In this document: positions 24,942-33,784 of the stretch, one piece after another | Position numbering within the stretch: position 1 is the stretch's first letter | Layout of the letters: each line of letters begins with the position of its first letter | Translations under genes and position numbers: made by a program | Notes under the pieces: model-generated | The model's database searches: none | Seen by the model: only the letters and a program-made list of their open reading frames with translations | What the model was told of the DNA's origin: nothing | NCBI RefSeq assembly: GCF_014692505.1 | Contig: NZ_JACNYK010000003.1 | Location: 248,001-312,000, forward strand | Source: Sphingobacterium arenae | Lineage (GTDB): Bacteria > Bacteroidota > Bacteroidia > Sphingobacteriales > Sphingobacteriaceae | Direction: 5' to 3' | Length of the DNA stretch: 64,000 bases

Positions 24942-25026
24942 CGGAGAGTGAGGGATTCGAACCCCCGAACCTGTGACAGTTAACGGTTTTCAAGACCGCC
25001 GCATTCGACCACTCTGCCAACTCTCC
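24942..25026 (-). tRNA. tRNA-Ser (anticodon UGA)
   Basis: On the minus strand, GGAGAGT (25026-25020) pairs with ACTCTCC (24949-24943) as acceptor stem with discriminator G at 24942. The anticodon loop reads CTTGAAA, giving UGA. A long variable arm (about 15 nt) marks class II tRNA-Ser, and the T-arm has GGTTCGAATCC-type sequence. CCA is not encoded. A TACTTTTG promoter element lies at 25031-25038. Confidence 0.95.
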
Positions 25027-25030
25027 GCGA

Positions 25031-25038
25031 CAAAAGTA
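25031..25038 (-). promoter_or_regulatory. -7 promoter element of tRNA-Ser
   Basis: TACTTTTG on the minus strand fits the Bacteroidota -7 consensus TAnnTTTG and ends 4 bp before the first base of the tRNA, as expected for a start of transcription at or near the mature 5' end. Confidence 0.6.
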
Positions 25039-25182
25039 GAAATTTCAGCGCGCTTTGCAAAACGAATTTTAGTATTTGTGTATTACCCTTTGAAAATGAG
25101 GTGAATTGTTTTTTTATACATCTTATATAGTATGTTTTTTGTTTGGCAATAAAAAATAAATCCAGTATTTTCAGCGCGAAAT

Positions 25183-26034
25183 ATGGCAAGATATAGAAAA
25201 CCTGTCAGAAGAGGTACTAAAGCAAGTGACGCAGAGCGGAGAAAATATTTAACTTGGAGTGTGGTGGTACCACTATGTATCTTAATAGGGTTTGCCCTTT
25301 TGTATTACAGAACGGATTTCTCTTATACCTTAAGAAGTTGGATTTTGCCAGATGGGTCGTCGGACACACATACAGCAGATGAACACGAAAGACGCAATAG
25401 AAAGTTGATAGAAGCACACAACAGCTATGTGTATGGTATTGATATATCCCAATATCAGGGTGATATCAGTTGGTTAGATATTAATACTATATACGATGAT
25501 GTTCCGATCGATTTTGTATTTATTCGCGCAACGATGGGGGAAAAGGCGAAGGACAAACGTTTTGCGATAAATTGGAAGGCGGCACAAAGTAGGGCTAAAA
25601 TACGTGGAGCATATCATTATTTTCGTCCAAATGAAAACTCCATCCGCCAAGCGCATAACTTTATAAAAACTGTTAAGTTGAGACATGGTGATTTACCTCC
25701 AGTTTTAGATATTGAGGAGCGTCCTCGCAAACAATCTATGGATTCACTAAAAGTCGGGCTAAAGCGATGGCTCGACGAGGTAGAACGACACTATGGAACC
25801 CAACCTATCCTCTATTCCGGCGATAGCTATTTCACTGACTTCTTAGAGAAAGAATTTTCTGATTATGTATTGTGGATAGCAAACTATAATTTCTGGGTGA
25901 AAAAACCCAAAAAACATTGGAACTTTTGGCAATTCTCCGAACGAGGTTATGTGCGCGGCATAAAAGGTTATGTAGATCTCAATATGTTTAGAGGAGATAT
26001 CGAAGAATTAGAGGAACTGACCATTCCTTACTAA
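25183..26034 (+). CDS. GH25 family muramidase (membrane-anchored)
   Basis: The 283-aa protein has a basic N-terminus, one membrane helix (about 24-42: LTWSVVVPLCILIGFALLYY) and a GH25 lysozyme domain (about 80-280). Key features are GIDISQYQG (Asp87), PVLDIEE (Asp176 and Glu178, the expected acid pair) and the late WNFWQFSERGYVRGI and VDLNMFRGD. GH25 enzymes cleave the MurNAc-GlcNAc bond of peptidoglycan. The uncleaved helix places it at the inner membrane facing the periplasm, so wall remodelling rather than defence is likely. It stands between the tRNA and a convergent CorC-type gene. Confidence 0.93.
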   Translation: MARYRKPVRRGTKASDAERRKYLTWSVVVPLCILIGFALLYYRTDFSYTLRSWILPDGSSDTHTADEHERRNRKLIEAHNSYVYGIDISQYQGDISWLDINTIYDDVPIDFVFIRATMGEKAKDKRFAINWKAAQSRAKIRGAYHYFRPNENSIRQAHNFIKTVKLRHGDLPPVLDIEERPRKQSMDSLKVGLKRWLDEVERHYGTQPILYSGDSYFTDFLEKEFSDYVLWIANYNFWVKKPKKHWNFWQFSERGYVRGIKGYVDLNMFRGDIEELEELTIPY

Positions 26035-26037
26035 TTC

Positions 26038-27363
26038 TCAGTCTTCATTTTCGTTGATGCTGTTTGTTAGAAGTGGGAGAGTGTTGACCAAAACCTTGTC
26101 GATTCTGTGTCCGTCCATATCAATAACTTCGAGCTTATAATCTTTAAAGTGGATAAATTCACCTTCTTCGGGAACATGATCTAACGTCAGAAATACTAAT
26201 CCGCCTAGTGTCGTGATATTAGAAATATCGTCTATCTCCTCTTCACTCAACGCGATCTGAAAAAAGTCTAAAAAGTCATCCAGTTGCATTCTTCCATCGA
26301 TAATAAACGAACCGTCCTCTCTTTTGCGGATAGAAGCATCCGAACGTTCTTCACTGTTGTTCATCCCACCGAAAAGCTGACGCACGATGTCTTTGATGGA
26401 AACAATACCTTGCGGAATACCATATTCATCGACAACGACTGCTAATTGCGCTTTTCCACTCCTTAAAATGTTTAGGATGTTGTAAGCAGAAGTGTTTTCA
26501 TTAACGAAAGGAATCGGTTTTACTAACGCTTGCAAGTCAATGGGTTTGTCGTCGATAAATTTTTTTAGAAAAGTCTTGACATGAATGATCCCTTTTACTT
26601 GGTCGAAGCTGCCATCTACTACGGGAAACTCCGTGTGTTCAGATTCCCGAATGATGTTCTTGTTTTCTTCAAAATTATTTTGGAGATCCAGGCAGTCAAT
26701 ATCGGAGCGGTGCACCATTAAGTTGATAGCACGTTTATCCCCTAGTATGAGCAAGCGGTCAACAAAATCGTGTTCGAAATTCTCGATGACGCCACTAGTT
26801 ACGCCTTCATCAACCAAGGCCTTAATTTCCTCTTCTGTAACCGTGTTCTTGGAAACCTTGATATTCATTAAACGAACAAGGGCATCGGTGGAAATGCTTA
26901 ATAACCAGACAAATGGTTTGACAAATTTACTTAAAAACAACATTGGGCTGGCGATGAGCGATGCATACTTTTCTGGTATTGCCATTCCGATTCGTTTGGG
27001 AACGAGCTCACCAATGACCAATGAAAGATAAGTAATGGCAAGTACAACAACGACAATCGCTATCTGTTGACTGTAAGGGGCAAGAATTGATATTTGGCTA
27101 AATACAATGGCGAGGTGGGAAGAGATTGTACCTCCGCTGAAAAAACCGGTAAGAATACCGATTAACGTTATCCCAATCTGTATAGTAGATAAAAACTGGT
27201 TGGGATTTTCTTTTAAATTTAGCGCTATTTGAGCAGACTTGTTGTTTTTGTCGGCGGCCGCTTGCAGACGAGCCTTTCGACTTGACACAATCGCTATTTC
27301 GGAAGCCGAAAGTATTCCATTAAGTATAATTAACGATATTATAATAATAATCTCTGTTAGCAT
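26038..27363 (-). CDS. CNNM/CorC (hemolysin C-like) transmembrane CBS protein
   Basis: The 441-aa protein contains a DUF21 membrane domain (about residues 1-200, four hydrophobic segments with NGILSASEIAIVSSRKARL and TYLSLVIGELVPKRI), a CBS pair (about 210-335, VVVDEYGIPQGIVSIKDIV) and a C-terminal CorC/HlyC domain (about 350-430, DGRMQLDDFLDFF). Members are inner-membrane proteins linked to magnesium or other metal homeostasis; the historical name hemolysin is misleading. It converges on the muramidase gene with 3 bp between stops and stands alone. Confidence 0.93.
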   Translation of the reverse strand: MLTEIIIIISLIILNGILSASEIAIVSSRKARLQAAADKNNKSAQIALNLKENPNQFLSTIQIGITLIGILTGFFSGGTISSHLAIVFSQISILAPYSQQIAIVVVVLAITYLSLVIGELVPKRIGMAIPEKYASLIASPMLFLSKFVKPFVWLLSISTDALVRLMNIKVSKNTVTEEEIKALVDEGVTSGVIENFEHDFVDRLLILGDKRAINLMVHRSDIDCLDLQNNFEENKNIIRESEHTEFPVVDGSFDQVKGIIHVKTFLKKFIDDKPIDLQALVKPIPFVNENTSAYNILNILRSGKAQLAVVVDEYGIPQGIVSIKDIVRQLFGGMNNSEERSDASIRKREDGSFIIDGRMQLDDFLDFFQIALSEEEIDDISNITTLGGLVFLTLDHVPEEGEFIHFKDYKLEVIDMDGHRIDKVLVNTLPLLTNSINENED

Positions 27364-27548
27364 AAAGCCTGTTTTATGCTCTAAAGTACAAATTCTTTTT
27401 CAGCGTTGTACATTCTAGTGCAAAATCAGTGAAGAAATGTGTTGAAAAAGAACAAACGTTTGCTTTGACATCACCCTTTTATTTTTTGATTTATTTGCAC
27501 ATATTGCCGACGTTTAGCATGATTTATGTTGAAAATTGAAATTTTCCG

Positions 27549-28652
27549 ATGTCCAAATTAAACAATAATAATATTTTAAACGCTGCGTCGCACTTCGGTA
27601 TAGAGGGCGATATCATTCATATAGAACGTTTCGGGTCCGGCCACATTAATGATACTTATCATGTGAAAACAACTGTCAAAAGTTATCTTTTTCAACGAAT
27701 TAACAATCAGATTTTTGCGGATGTAGTTGGGTTGATGAGAAATACAAAAGTGGTATTGGACCACTTGAAACAAAAATTAGCACATCTTGGCCAGCAGCAA
27801 GTAGAAAAGTCGACGTTAACATTAATTTCGACTCGCGACGGAGCCTTGTATCATCAGGATGAAGTCGATAATTTTTGGCGAATGTTTATTTTGTTAGAGG
27901 GTACTAAAAGCTATGATATTGTAGAAACAGAGGCACAGGCATATGCAGGAGGACAGGCGTTCGGTGAATTTCAAAAGCAGCTTTCTGATTTAGACCCAAG
28001 CAAATTGGTGGAGATACTGCCGAACTTTCATAATATTGACTTCCGGTTGGGTAATTTGCGGAATGCGATAAAAGACAATGCAGCTGGTCGTGTAAAAGAG
28101 GTGCAGCATATACTGGACTATATAATGGAACGTGAAGAAAGGATGCGTACTATTTTATTGATGGGAAATAAAGGAGATTTGCCGTTACGTATTACGCATA
28201 ACGACACGAAATTCAATAATGTTTTGCTGGATGAACATGATCGTGTACAGTGTGTGATTGACTTGGATACGGTAATGCCGGGATATGTAGCCTATGATTT
28301 TGGAGATGCCATTCGCACCATTATCAATTCGGCAGCAGAAGACGAACCTGATATAGAGAAGATAAGGTTGAATATACCATTATTTAGAGCTTATGCACAA
28401 GGGTATATGAGCCAAGCTCGTGGTTTTTTAACGGAAAAGGAAGTGACGTCATTGTTTCATGGTGTATTTTTGTTGCCCTTTATGCAGGCTGTTCGTTTTC
28501 TGACTGATTTTCTAAACGGAGATACTTATTATAAAATACATTATCCTACACATAATTTGGTTAGAACAAAAGCACAGCTTAAATTAGTCCGGGAAATGGA
28601 ATTGCATCAAGATGAACTCGCATCCATTTTGCAAGAAAGTGTGAATGTATAA
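27549..28652 (+). CDS. Aminoglycoside phosphotransferase-fold sugar kinase (N-acetylhexosamine 1-kinase-like)
   Basis: The 367-aa kinase has an APH fold: a glycine-rich SGHINDTYHV loop near residue 30, FQRINNQIFADV, the catalytic THNDTKFNNVLLD and the metal-binding VIDLDTVMPGYVAYDFGDAIR. The pattern THNDTK and LDTVMPG resembles N-acetylhexosamine 1-kinases of the NahK type, which phosphorylate GlcNAc or GalNAc at C1 for sugar salvage. That substrate is inferred from motif resemblance only. A CBM9-like gene follows 12 bp downstream and is probably co-transcribed. Confidence 0.85.
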   Translation: MSKLNNNNILNAASHFGIEGDIIHIERFGSGHINDTYHVKTTVKSYLFQRINNQIFADVVGLMRNTKVVLDHLKQKLAHLGQQQVEKSTLTLISTRDGALYHQDEVDNFWRMFILLEGTKSYDIVETEAQAYAGGQAFGEFQKQLSDLDPSKLVEILPNFHNIDFRLGNLRNAIKDNAAGRVKEVQHILDYIMEREERMRTILLMGNKGDLPLRITHNDTKFNNVLLDEHDRVQCVIDLDTVMPGYVAYDFGDAIRTIINSAAEDEPDIEKIRLNIPLFRAYAQGYMSQARGFLTEKEVTSLFHGVFLLPFMQAVRFLTDFLNGDTYYKIHYPTHNLVRTKAQLKLVREMELHQDELASILQESVNV

Positions 28653-28664
28653 AATTTGAAAATA

Positions 28665-29303
28665 ATGGCCAGTTTAAAAGTACCTCACTGTAGTATAGCA
28701 CTCGAAGACTTTACCTATTATGCTTTAAGCCAGCAGATGAAGTCGTTGCCGTGGCAGCCTATAGCACATGTGAACTGGAAAGAATTTCCATATAAACCTG
28801 AAGTGCACTTTCAAATGGTGCATGATAATCGACATGTATTTATCCATTATAGTGTTCAGGAAGAGTTTGTTAAAGCGCAATTTGTTCGTACGAATGAAGC
28901 TGTATGGGAGGATAGTTGTGTGGAATTCTTTGTTTCATTCGATGGAAAGGCGAGCTATTACAATGTAGAATTCAATGTTTTAGGAACGGGGCTGATAGGT
29001 ACCGGCTCTCGAGTAAAGCAGGACAGAAAGCGACTTGAACCGGAAACAACAGCGAAAATACAAACTGTTACAACGGTGGTAAATGTTGGTGGGAAAAAGA
29101 AATGGAATATTATCCTCGTCATCCCTACGGCTGTCTTTGTGCACGATGAAATAAAAAACTTAGCGGGTATCACTGCGCAGGGCAATTTTTATAAGTGCGG
29201 TGACGGTTTGCCAACCCCACACTTCCTTTCCTGGAGCCCAATAGAAAACCCCGTACCTAATTTTCATTTACCAGACTTTTTTGGGGAAATTATTTTTGAA
29301 TAG
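28665..29303 (+). CDS. Carbohydrate-binding family 9-like protein
   Basis: I choose ATG 28665 (MASLKVPHCSI); the frame opens 3 codons earlier with TTG. The 212-aa protein resembles the CBM9-like domain found in Bacteroidota: VHFQMVHDNRHVFIHYSV, VWEDSCVEFFVSFDGKASYYNVEFN and the late SWSPIENPVPNFHLPDFFG. There is no signal peptide, so unlike most CBM9 proteins it should be cytosolic. It lies 12 bp after a NahK-like kinase, which suggests a shared role in sugar salvage. Whether it binds sugar is unproven. Confidence 0.85.
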   Translation: MASLKVPHCSIALEDFTYYALSQQMKSLPWQPIAHVNWKEFPYKPEVHFQMVHDNRHVFIHYSVQEEFVKAQFVRTNEAVWEDSCVEFFVSFDGKASYYNVEFNVLGTGLIGTGSRVKQDRKRLEPETTAKIQTVTTVVNVGGKKKWNIILVIPTAVFVHDEIKNLAGITAQGNFYKCGDGLPTPHFLSWSPIENPVPNFHLPDFFGEIIFE

Positions 29304-29329
29304 CCGGAGGTACTGTATCCCTACACACA

Positions 29330-30217
29330 TTAGAACCTGTTCAGCGTTCCCAAAAGGCCTGTTAATCCTCCGGAATGAAGGACCAGCACGGTAGATCCCC
29401 GTGCGATTTGTTTTTGGGCAATTAAATGATGCACGGTATAGAATAATTTTCCAGTATAGATCGGCTCTATCAACAGTGAAGTCTGGCGGGTAAATGCCTT
29501 TATAAATTCGATAAGTTCCGGTTTAGTTTTCGCATACCCTCCAAAATGATAATCCAGGTGTAAACGTATCTGTGCTTGGTTTACTACACCTAATTTCGTG
29601 AGTTCATCGCGGATAAAGCCTCCCCCTTTAAGTATGGGGACGCCATGTAGTGTGGTCGGCCACTGCCGATTATTTATGCCTATCGCCAGTCCTGCCAAGG
29701 TGGTTCCGGTACCGCATGCACAGAAACAATGATCATATCTGCCGTTTAATTCGTTGATGACTTCGCTACAGCCCTGAGCAGCCAGCAAGCCATATCCACC
29801 TTCATCGATAAAATAGGCATCCTTTGAATTGGCGAAATGGGTATAAAATAATGCTTTTTTATCTCTATAGTATTCCCGGCTTACAAAATGCAATTCCATA
29901 CCGAAAAGCTGACACAATTTGAGTACTGGGTTTTCGACTACATCCCCACGTACAAATCCATACGTACGAAATCCGAATTTTGCCCCTGCACATGCCGTGG
30001 CTAGTAAATGGTTAGACCATGCTCCGCCAAAAGTAACTAATAGGCTTTTATTCTCTTTTCGGGCGTGTTCTAGGGGGTGTTTTAATTTCCGCCATTTATT
30101 GCCGGATATATAGGGGTGTATAAGATCATCTCGTTTAACGAATACGCGAATGCCGCACTCCTCATAAAGCGGAAGGACAATCTCTTCTTCTGGGCTATAA
30201 AAATCAAAATCCAACAT
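29330..30217 (-). CDS. PLP-dependent ACC deaminase / D-cysteine desulfhydrase family enzyme
   Basis: The 295-aa protein is a fold-type II PLP enzyme. The lysine that binds PLP is Lys41 in SGNKWRKL, followed by TFGGAWSNHLLATACAG and the phosphate-binding CACGTGTTLAGL. The family includes 1-aminocyclopropane-1-carboxylate deaminase and D-cysteine desulfhydrase; most bacterial members without plant contact are thought to act on D-amino acids. The exact substrate cannot be read. It is divergent from the RluD gene with a 51-bp shared promoter region; a TAACTTTG element lies at 30228-30235. Confidence 0.88.
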   Translation of the reverse strand: MLDFDFYSPEEEIVLPLYEECGIRVFVKRDDLIHPYISGNKWRKLKHPLEHARKENKSLLVTFGGAWSNHLLATACAGAKFGFRTYGFVRGDVVENPVLKLCQLFGMELHFVSREYYRDKKALFYTHFANSKDAYFIDEGGYGLLAAQGCSEVINELNGRYDHCFCACGTGTTLAGLAIGINNRQWPTTLHGVPILKGGGFIRDELTKLGVVNQAQIRLHLDYHFGGYAKTKPELIEFIKAFTRQTSLLIEPIYTGKLFYTVHHLIAQKQIARGSTVLVLHSGGLTGLLGTLNRF

Positions 30218-30227
30218 ATACTTCTGC

Positions 30228-30235
30228 CAAAGTTA
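30228..30235 (-). promoter_or_regulatory. -7 promoter element of the PLP deaminase gene
   Basis: TAACTTTG on the minus strand matches TAnnTTTG and ends 10 bp before the ATG at 30217, leaving a very short leader. Confidence 0.5.
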
Positions 30236-30256
30236 GTAGATTTTAAAGGATTTCGA

Positions 30257-30264
30257 TACTTTTG
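30257..30264 (+). promoter_or_regulatory. -7 promoter element of the RluD gene
   Basis: TACTTTTG matches TAnnTTTG and ends 4 bp before the ATG at 30269, so the transcript would be nearly leaderless. This also supports the choice of that ATG over the longer open frame. Confidence 0.55.
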
Positions 30265-30268
30265 CGTG

Positions 30269-31303
30269 ATGGCTGAGGATTTAGATATACAAGAACAGGA
30301 CGAGCGGGAGCTTTTTGAACATTATCGGATTGAAGCCGATAAAGGGCAAGCGTTATTGAGGTTGGATAAGTTCTTGATGAACAGAGTGGAAAATACATCC
30401 AGAAGCCGTATCCAAAATGCCATCGATGCCGAAACTGTTTTTGTAAATGGGAAATTAGCAAAAGCAAGTTACAAAGTAAAACCATTGGATGTTGTTACGA
30501 TGGTCTTGCCTGATCCACCTCGTGATACAGAGGTTTACCCCGAAAATATACCACTCGATATTATTTATGAAGACGACGATCTGTTATTGGTAAATAAGGA
30601 GGCAGGTATGGTTGTCCATCCCGGTTTTAACAATTATACGGGAACGCTCGTCAATGCCTTGACCTACCATTTAAGCCAATTACCTACTCTACCAGGTAAT
30701 ACGGGACGTCCAGGTTTGGTACATCGGATCGATAAGGATACATCGGGATTGTTGGTAATCGCCAAAAATGAATGGGCGATGACTTTTTTAGCCAAGCAGT
30801 TTTTTGATCATACAATAAATCGGAAATATCTGGCGTTAGTTTGGGGAGATGTGGCCGAGGATGGTACGGTGTCGGGTTACATCGGAAGAAATGCCAAAGA
30901 TCGTCGGATAATGGAATTATACGATGATCCTGAAAAAGGCAAGTGGTCGGTTACGCATTATAAGATATTGGAACGTTTGGGATATGTTACTTTAATAACC
31001 TGCGAGTTGGAAACAGGGCGTACCCATCAAATTCGGGCACATCTTAAATCTATAGGGCATCCGTTGTTTTCGGATGAATCGTATGGAGGAAACAAGATTC
31101 TAAAAGGAACGGTATTCAACAAGTATAAGCAGTTTATAAACAATTGTTTTGAATTGCTACCTCGGCAAGCACTGCATGCTGAATCGTTGGGATTTGTTCA
31201 TCCTCGTACAAAGGAATCGATGTATTTCGAAGTGCCGCTTCCTTCCGATTTTCAATCCGTTTTGGAAAAATGGCAGTCTTACGTCACATCAACGGGTCGA
31301 TAG
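30269..31303 (+). CDS. rluD: 23S rRNA pseudouridine synthase RluD-type
   Basis: I choose ATG 30269 (MAEDLDIQEQDERE); the frame is open back to 30116, but that segment overlaps the divergent gene. The 344-aa protein has an N-terminal S4 RNA-binding domain (about 25-80: LDKFLMNRVENTSRSRIQNAI) and a RluA-family catalytic domain with HRIDKDTSGLLVIAKN (Asp nucleophile) and GRTHQIRAHLKSIGHP. RluD modifies helix 69 of 23S rRNA, which is important for subunit joining. A class IV aminotransferase gene follows 19 bp downstream. Confidence 0.9.
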   Translation: MAEDLDIQEQDERELFEHYRIEADKGQALLRLDKFLMNRVENTSRSRIQNAIDAETVFVNGKLAKASYKVKPLDVVTMVLPDPPRDTEVYPENIPLDIIYEDDDLLLVNKEAGMVVHPGFNNYTGTLVNALTYHLSQLPTLPGNTGRPGLVHRIDKDTSGLLVIAKNEWAMTFLAKQFFDHTINRKYLALVWGDVAEDGTVSGYIGRNAKDRRIMELYDDPEKGKWSVTHYKILERLGYVTLITCELETGRTHQIRAHLKSIGHPLFSDESYGGNKILKGTVFNKYKQFINNCFELLPRQALHAESLGFVHPRTKESMYFEVPLPSDFQSVLEKWQSYVTSTGR

Positions 31304-31322
31304 GTTAAAATAGAAAAAATTT

Positions 31323-32183
31323 ATGTCTTTACAATATATCAACTTTGACGGGCAGCTTATTGCCGAAAATCAACAGATAGCAACAATAGACAACCGCGCC
31401 TTACGGTATGGGGATGGACTGTTTGAAACCATGTTATGGAAAGATGGTAACATACGGTTTCTGGATCTTCACATAAAGCGTTTACAACAAGGTATGCAAA
31501 CATTGCAATTGGATGAATATGCCAAGTTCGATGCCTTTTTTATCCGTTCTAAAACAGAAGAGTTGATCAGAAAAAACAATATGCTTGGACAGCAAGTACG
31601 TGTGCGTTTGGTTGTTTATCGTGCTGGCGGTGGAACGTACGCGCCGGAAACCAATAAGCCCATATATGTTCTACAGGCATCTCGTATGCCACCCGTTTTG
31701 CGAGATAAAAAATTAGGACTCATTGTAGATTTGTACACCGATTTTAAAAAGCCTTATAGTGATTTATCACATCTTAAATCAAATAATGCATTGATTTATG
31801 TCATGGCAGGTTTATATAAAAAGAAATTTGCTTACGATGAAGTATTTCTCCTGAATCAAGAAGGAAACCTATGTGAAGGGTTGATATCCAATATTTTCGT
31901 ATACTACGATAAGAGTTTGTATACACCAGCTGTAACAGAAGGATGTGTGGAGGGCGTTATGCGAAAAGTTGTGATGGAAATGGCAGAACACGAAGGTATT
32001 CCCGTTGTGGAAGCCCAAATAAGTCCCGAAATCATGAAAGAGGCAGACGAGATTTTTTGTACCAATGCTGTTCAAGGTGTCCAGTGGGTGATGGGTTATA
32101 AACAAAAACGCTATTTTAATAAGATTTCCCGAATCCTTCAAGAGAAACTGCAAACTTGGGGGGAGGAATCTGGTGAAAACTAA
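31323..32183 (+). CDS. Class IV aminotransferase (branched-chain / aminodeoxychorismate lyase family)
   Basis: The 286-aa protein belongs to fold-type IV PLP enzymes: DNRALRYGDGLFETMLW at the N-terminus, LKSNNALIYVMAGLYKKK with the PLP Lys candidate, EVFLLNQEGNLCEGLISNIFV and TPAVTEGCVEGVMRKVV. The family comprises branched-chain aminotransferase, D-amino acid aminotransferase and 4-amino-4-deoxychorismate lyase (PabC); the short length and the downstream position after rluD fit PabC or a D-amino acid enzyme, but the motifs do not decide. It is followed by a 33-bp convergent spacer. Confidence 0.85.
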   Translation: MSLQYINFDGQLIAENQQIATIDNRALRYGDGLFETMLWKDGNIRFLDLHIKRLQQGMQTLQLDEYAKFDAFFIRSKTEELIRKNNMLGQQVRVRLVVYRAGGGTYAPETNKPIYVLQASRMPPVLRDKKLGLIVDLYTDFKKPYSDLSHLKSNNALIYVMAGLYKKKFAYDEVFLLNQEGNLCEGLISNIFVYYDKSLYTPAVTEGCVEGVMRKVVMEMAEHEGIPVVEAQISPEIMKEADEIFCTNAVQGVQWVMGYKQKRYFNKISRILQEKLQTWGEESGEN

Positions 32184-32216
32184 AAAGCTAACTTGAAGCA
32201 TGTTTAACTCATCAAA

Positions 32217-33665
32217 CTAACCTAGTCGTTGTTTATTACGTTGAACCAATCGATACGTGATATATAACAATATTAGCCAGATGGGAATTAATTCAACGGA
32301 AATCTTTAACCCGGTAAACCACATCATGATCAGCACCCCTGACAGAAACAAAAGACATATATAATTGCTGATAGGGTACAGAAGTGTAGGAAACGATGGA
32401 ATTTCCATCCGTTCGGTTATTTTTCTTTTGAAAAAGATATGGGTTAGGCATATCATAATCCAATTGATGACGAGAGAGGACACTACTAAGCTCATCAACA
32501 CTTCCAATGCACGTTCTGGCATCAGCTTATTGATGACGATACAGATTGCAACTAATCCGGCAGAAATTAAAATAGCATTGACGGGAGAGTGGTTCTTATT
32601 TAATTTCTTCAGAAATTTAGGGGCATTACCTTGCTCGGCTAAACCAAAGAGCATACGCGAGTTACTGTATACACAACTATTGTAGACGGATAGCGCTGCA
32701 GTTAATACGATAATATTCAAAGCGTTTGCTATGATATTCGTGAAATAATAAGTAGTGTCAAAAAGTTCAAATTGCAAACCTTTCAGACTAGCAAATACTT
32801 CTACGAAAGGACTTGTCTCGGGCGTAATGTTACGCCATGGCATGAGTGAAAACAACACCAACAATGATCCAATATAAAAAATGAGGATACGCCATAACAC
32901 TTGGTTTGTCGCTTTTGGTATGTTTTTTTCGGGATTTTCAGCTTCTGCGGCGGTGATACCCACCAATTCAAGCCCTCCAAATGAAAACATAATCATAACC
33001 AAGGCAGCTAAAAGCCCTTGGTAGACGCCATTCTCGTTATTGGATAGCCAGCCTTTCGGGAAGAAACCTCCGTCATTCGTTAAATTTTGTACTGTTGCCT
33101 GCTCTCCACCTTTTCCACTTATAAGGAGGTAGCAACCAAAAATAATCATGGCGATAATAGCGACTACTTTGATGATAGAAAACCAAAATTCCGTTTCACC
33201 ATATACTTTTACCGAAGCCAGGTTAAGTGTATTAATCACGATAAAGAAAAATAAGCTAGACACCCAAAGGGGGATCTCCGGCCACCAAAATTGCACATAG
33301 TGTCCGATCGCCGTTAGCTCGGCCATACTAACCAATAAGTACAGCACCCAATAATTCCAGCCGGAAGCATACCCGGCAAAGGATCCCCAGTATTTATTAG
33401 CAAAATAACTGAAACTACCCGATACGGGTTCATGCACCACCATCTCGCCCAATTGCCGCATGATAAAGAAGGCAATAATTCCTGCAATGGCGTAGCCTAG
33501 TATGACCGATGGACCCGCCAGAACGGCTGCTTGTCCTACCCCTAAAAAAAGACCAGTACCAATAGCACCACCCAGGGCTATTAATTGGATATGTCTGTTG
33601 CTCAACCCCCGTTTAAGCTGCTTGTTTTCTTCTGGAGTATTTGTTTTCAATATGCTATTATTCAA
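32217..33665 (-). CDS. APC-family amino acid permease
   Basis: The 482-aa protein has about twelve hydrophobic segments and the amino-acid-permease signature near its start: RGLSNRHIQLIALGGAIGTGLFLGVG, followed by VSGSFSYFANKYWGSFAGY and GLELVGITAAEAENP. It belongs to the AAT group (proline, GABA, asparagine and aromatic permeases) in the inner membrane; substrate cannot be read. The only start available is TTG at 33665, since an in-frame stop lies four codons upstream. A terminator separates it from the upstream MuiA-like gene, so it has its own promoter. Confidence 0.92.
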   Translation of the reverse strand: MNNSILKTNTPEENKQLKRGLSNRHIQLIALGGAIGTGLFLGVGQAAVLAGPSVILGYAIAGIIAFFIMRQLGEMVVHEPVSGSFSYFANKYWGSFAGYASGWNYWVLYLLVSMAELTAIGHYVQFWWPEIPLWVSSLFFFIVINTLNLASVKVYGETEFWFSIIKVVAIIAMIIFGCYLLISGKGGEQATVQNLTNDGGFFPKGWLSNNENGVYQGLLAALVMIMFSFGGLELVGITAAEAENPEKNIPKATNQVLWRILIFYIGSLLVLFSLMPWRNITPETSPFVEVFASLKGLQFELFDTTYYFTNIIANALNIIVLTAALSVYNSCVYSNSRMLFGLAEQGNAPKFLKKLNKNHSPVNAILISAGLVAICIVINKLMPERALEVLMSLVVSSLVINWIMICLTHIFFKRKITERMEIPSFPTLLYPISNYICLLFLSGVLIMMWFTGLKISVELIPIWLILLYITYRLVQRNKQRLG

Positions 33666-33725
33666 GTATGTTGTTTAGTCATTTATACGACAGTATCTCT
33701 CAGCCCACTTTAGGGTAAAAATACT

Positions 33726-33751
33726 AAAACCGCTGTATTATCAGCGGTTTT
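33726..33751 (-). terminator. Terminator after the MuiA-like gene
   Basis: AAAACCGCTG (33726-33735) pairs with CAGCGGTTTT (33742-33751) around a 6-nt loop. It lies 33 bp beyond the stop of the minus-strand DUF4139 gene and ahead of the permease. Confidence 0.75.
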
Positions 33752-33784
33752 ATTGTATTTAATCCAAAATTATCTTTTCTACTA

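Noticed and set aside
24783-24983. 66-codon plus-strand frame ending inside the tRNA-Ser region
   Set aside because: Its C-terminal RRVRDSNPRTCDS is the common artefact of reading through a class II tRNA gene.
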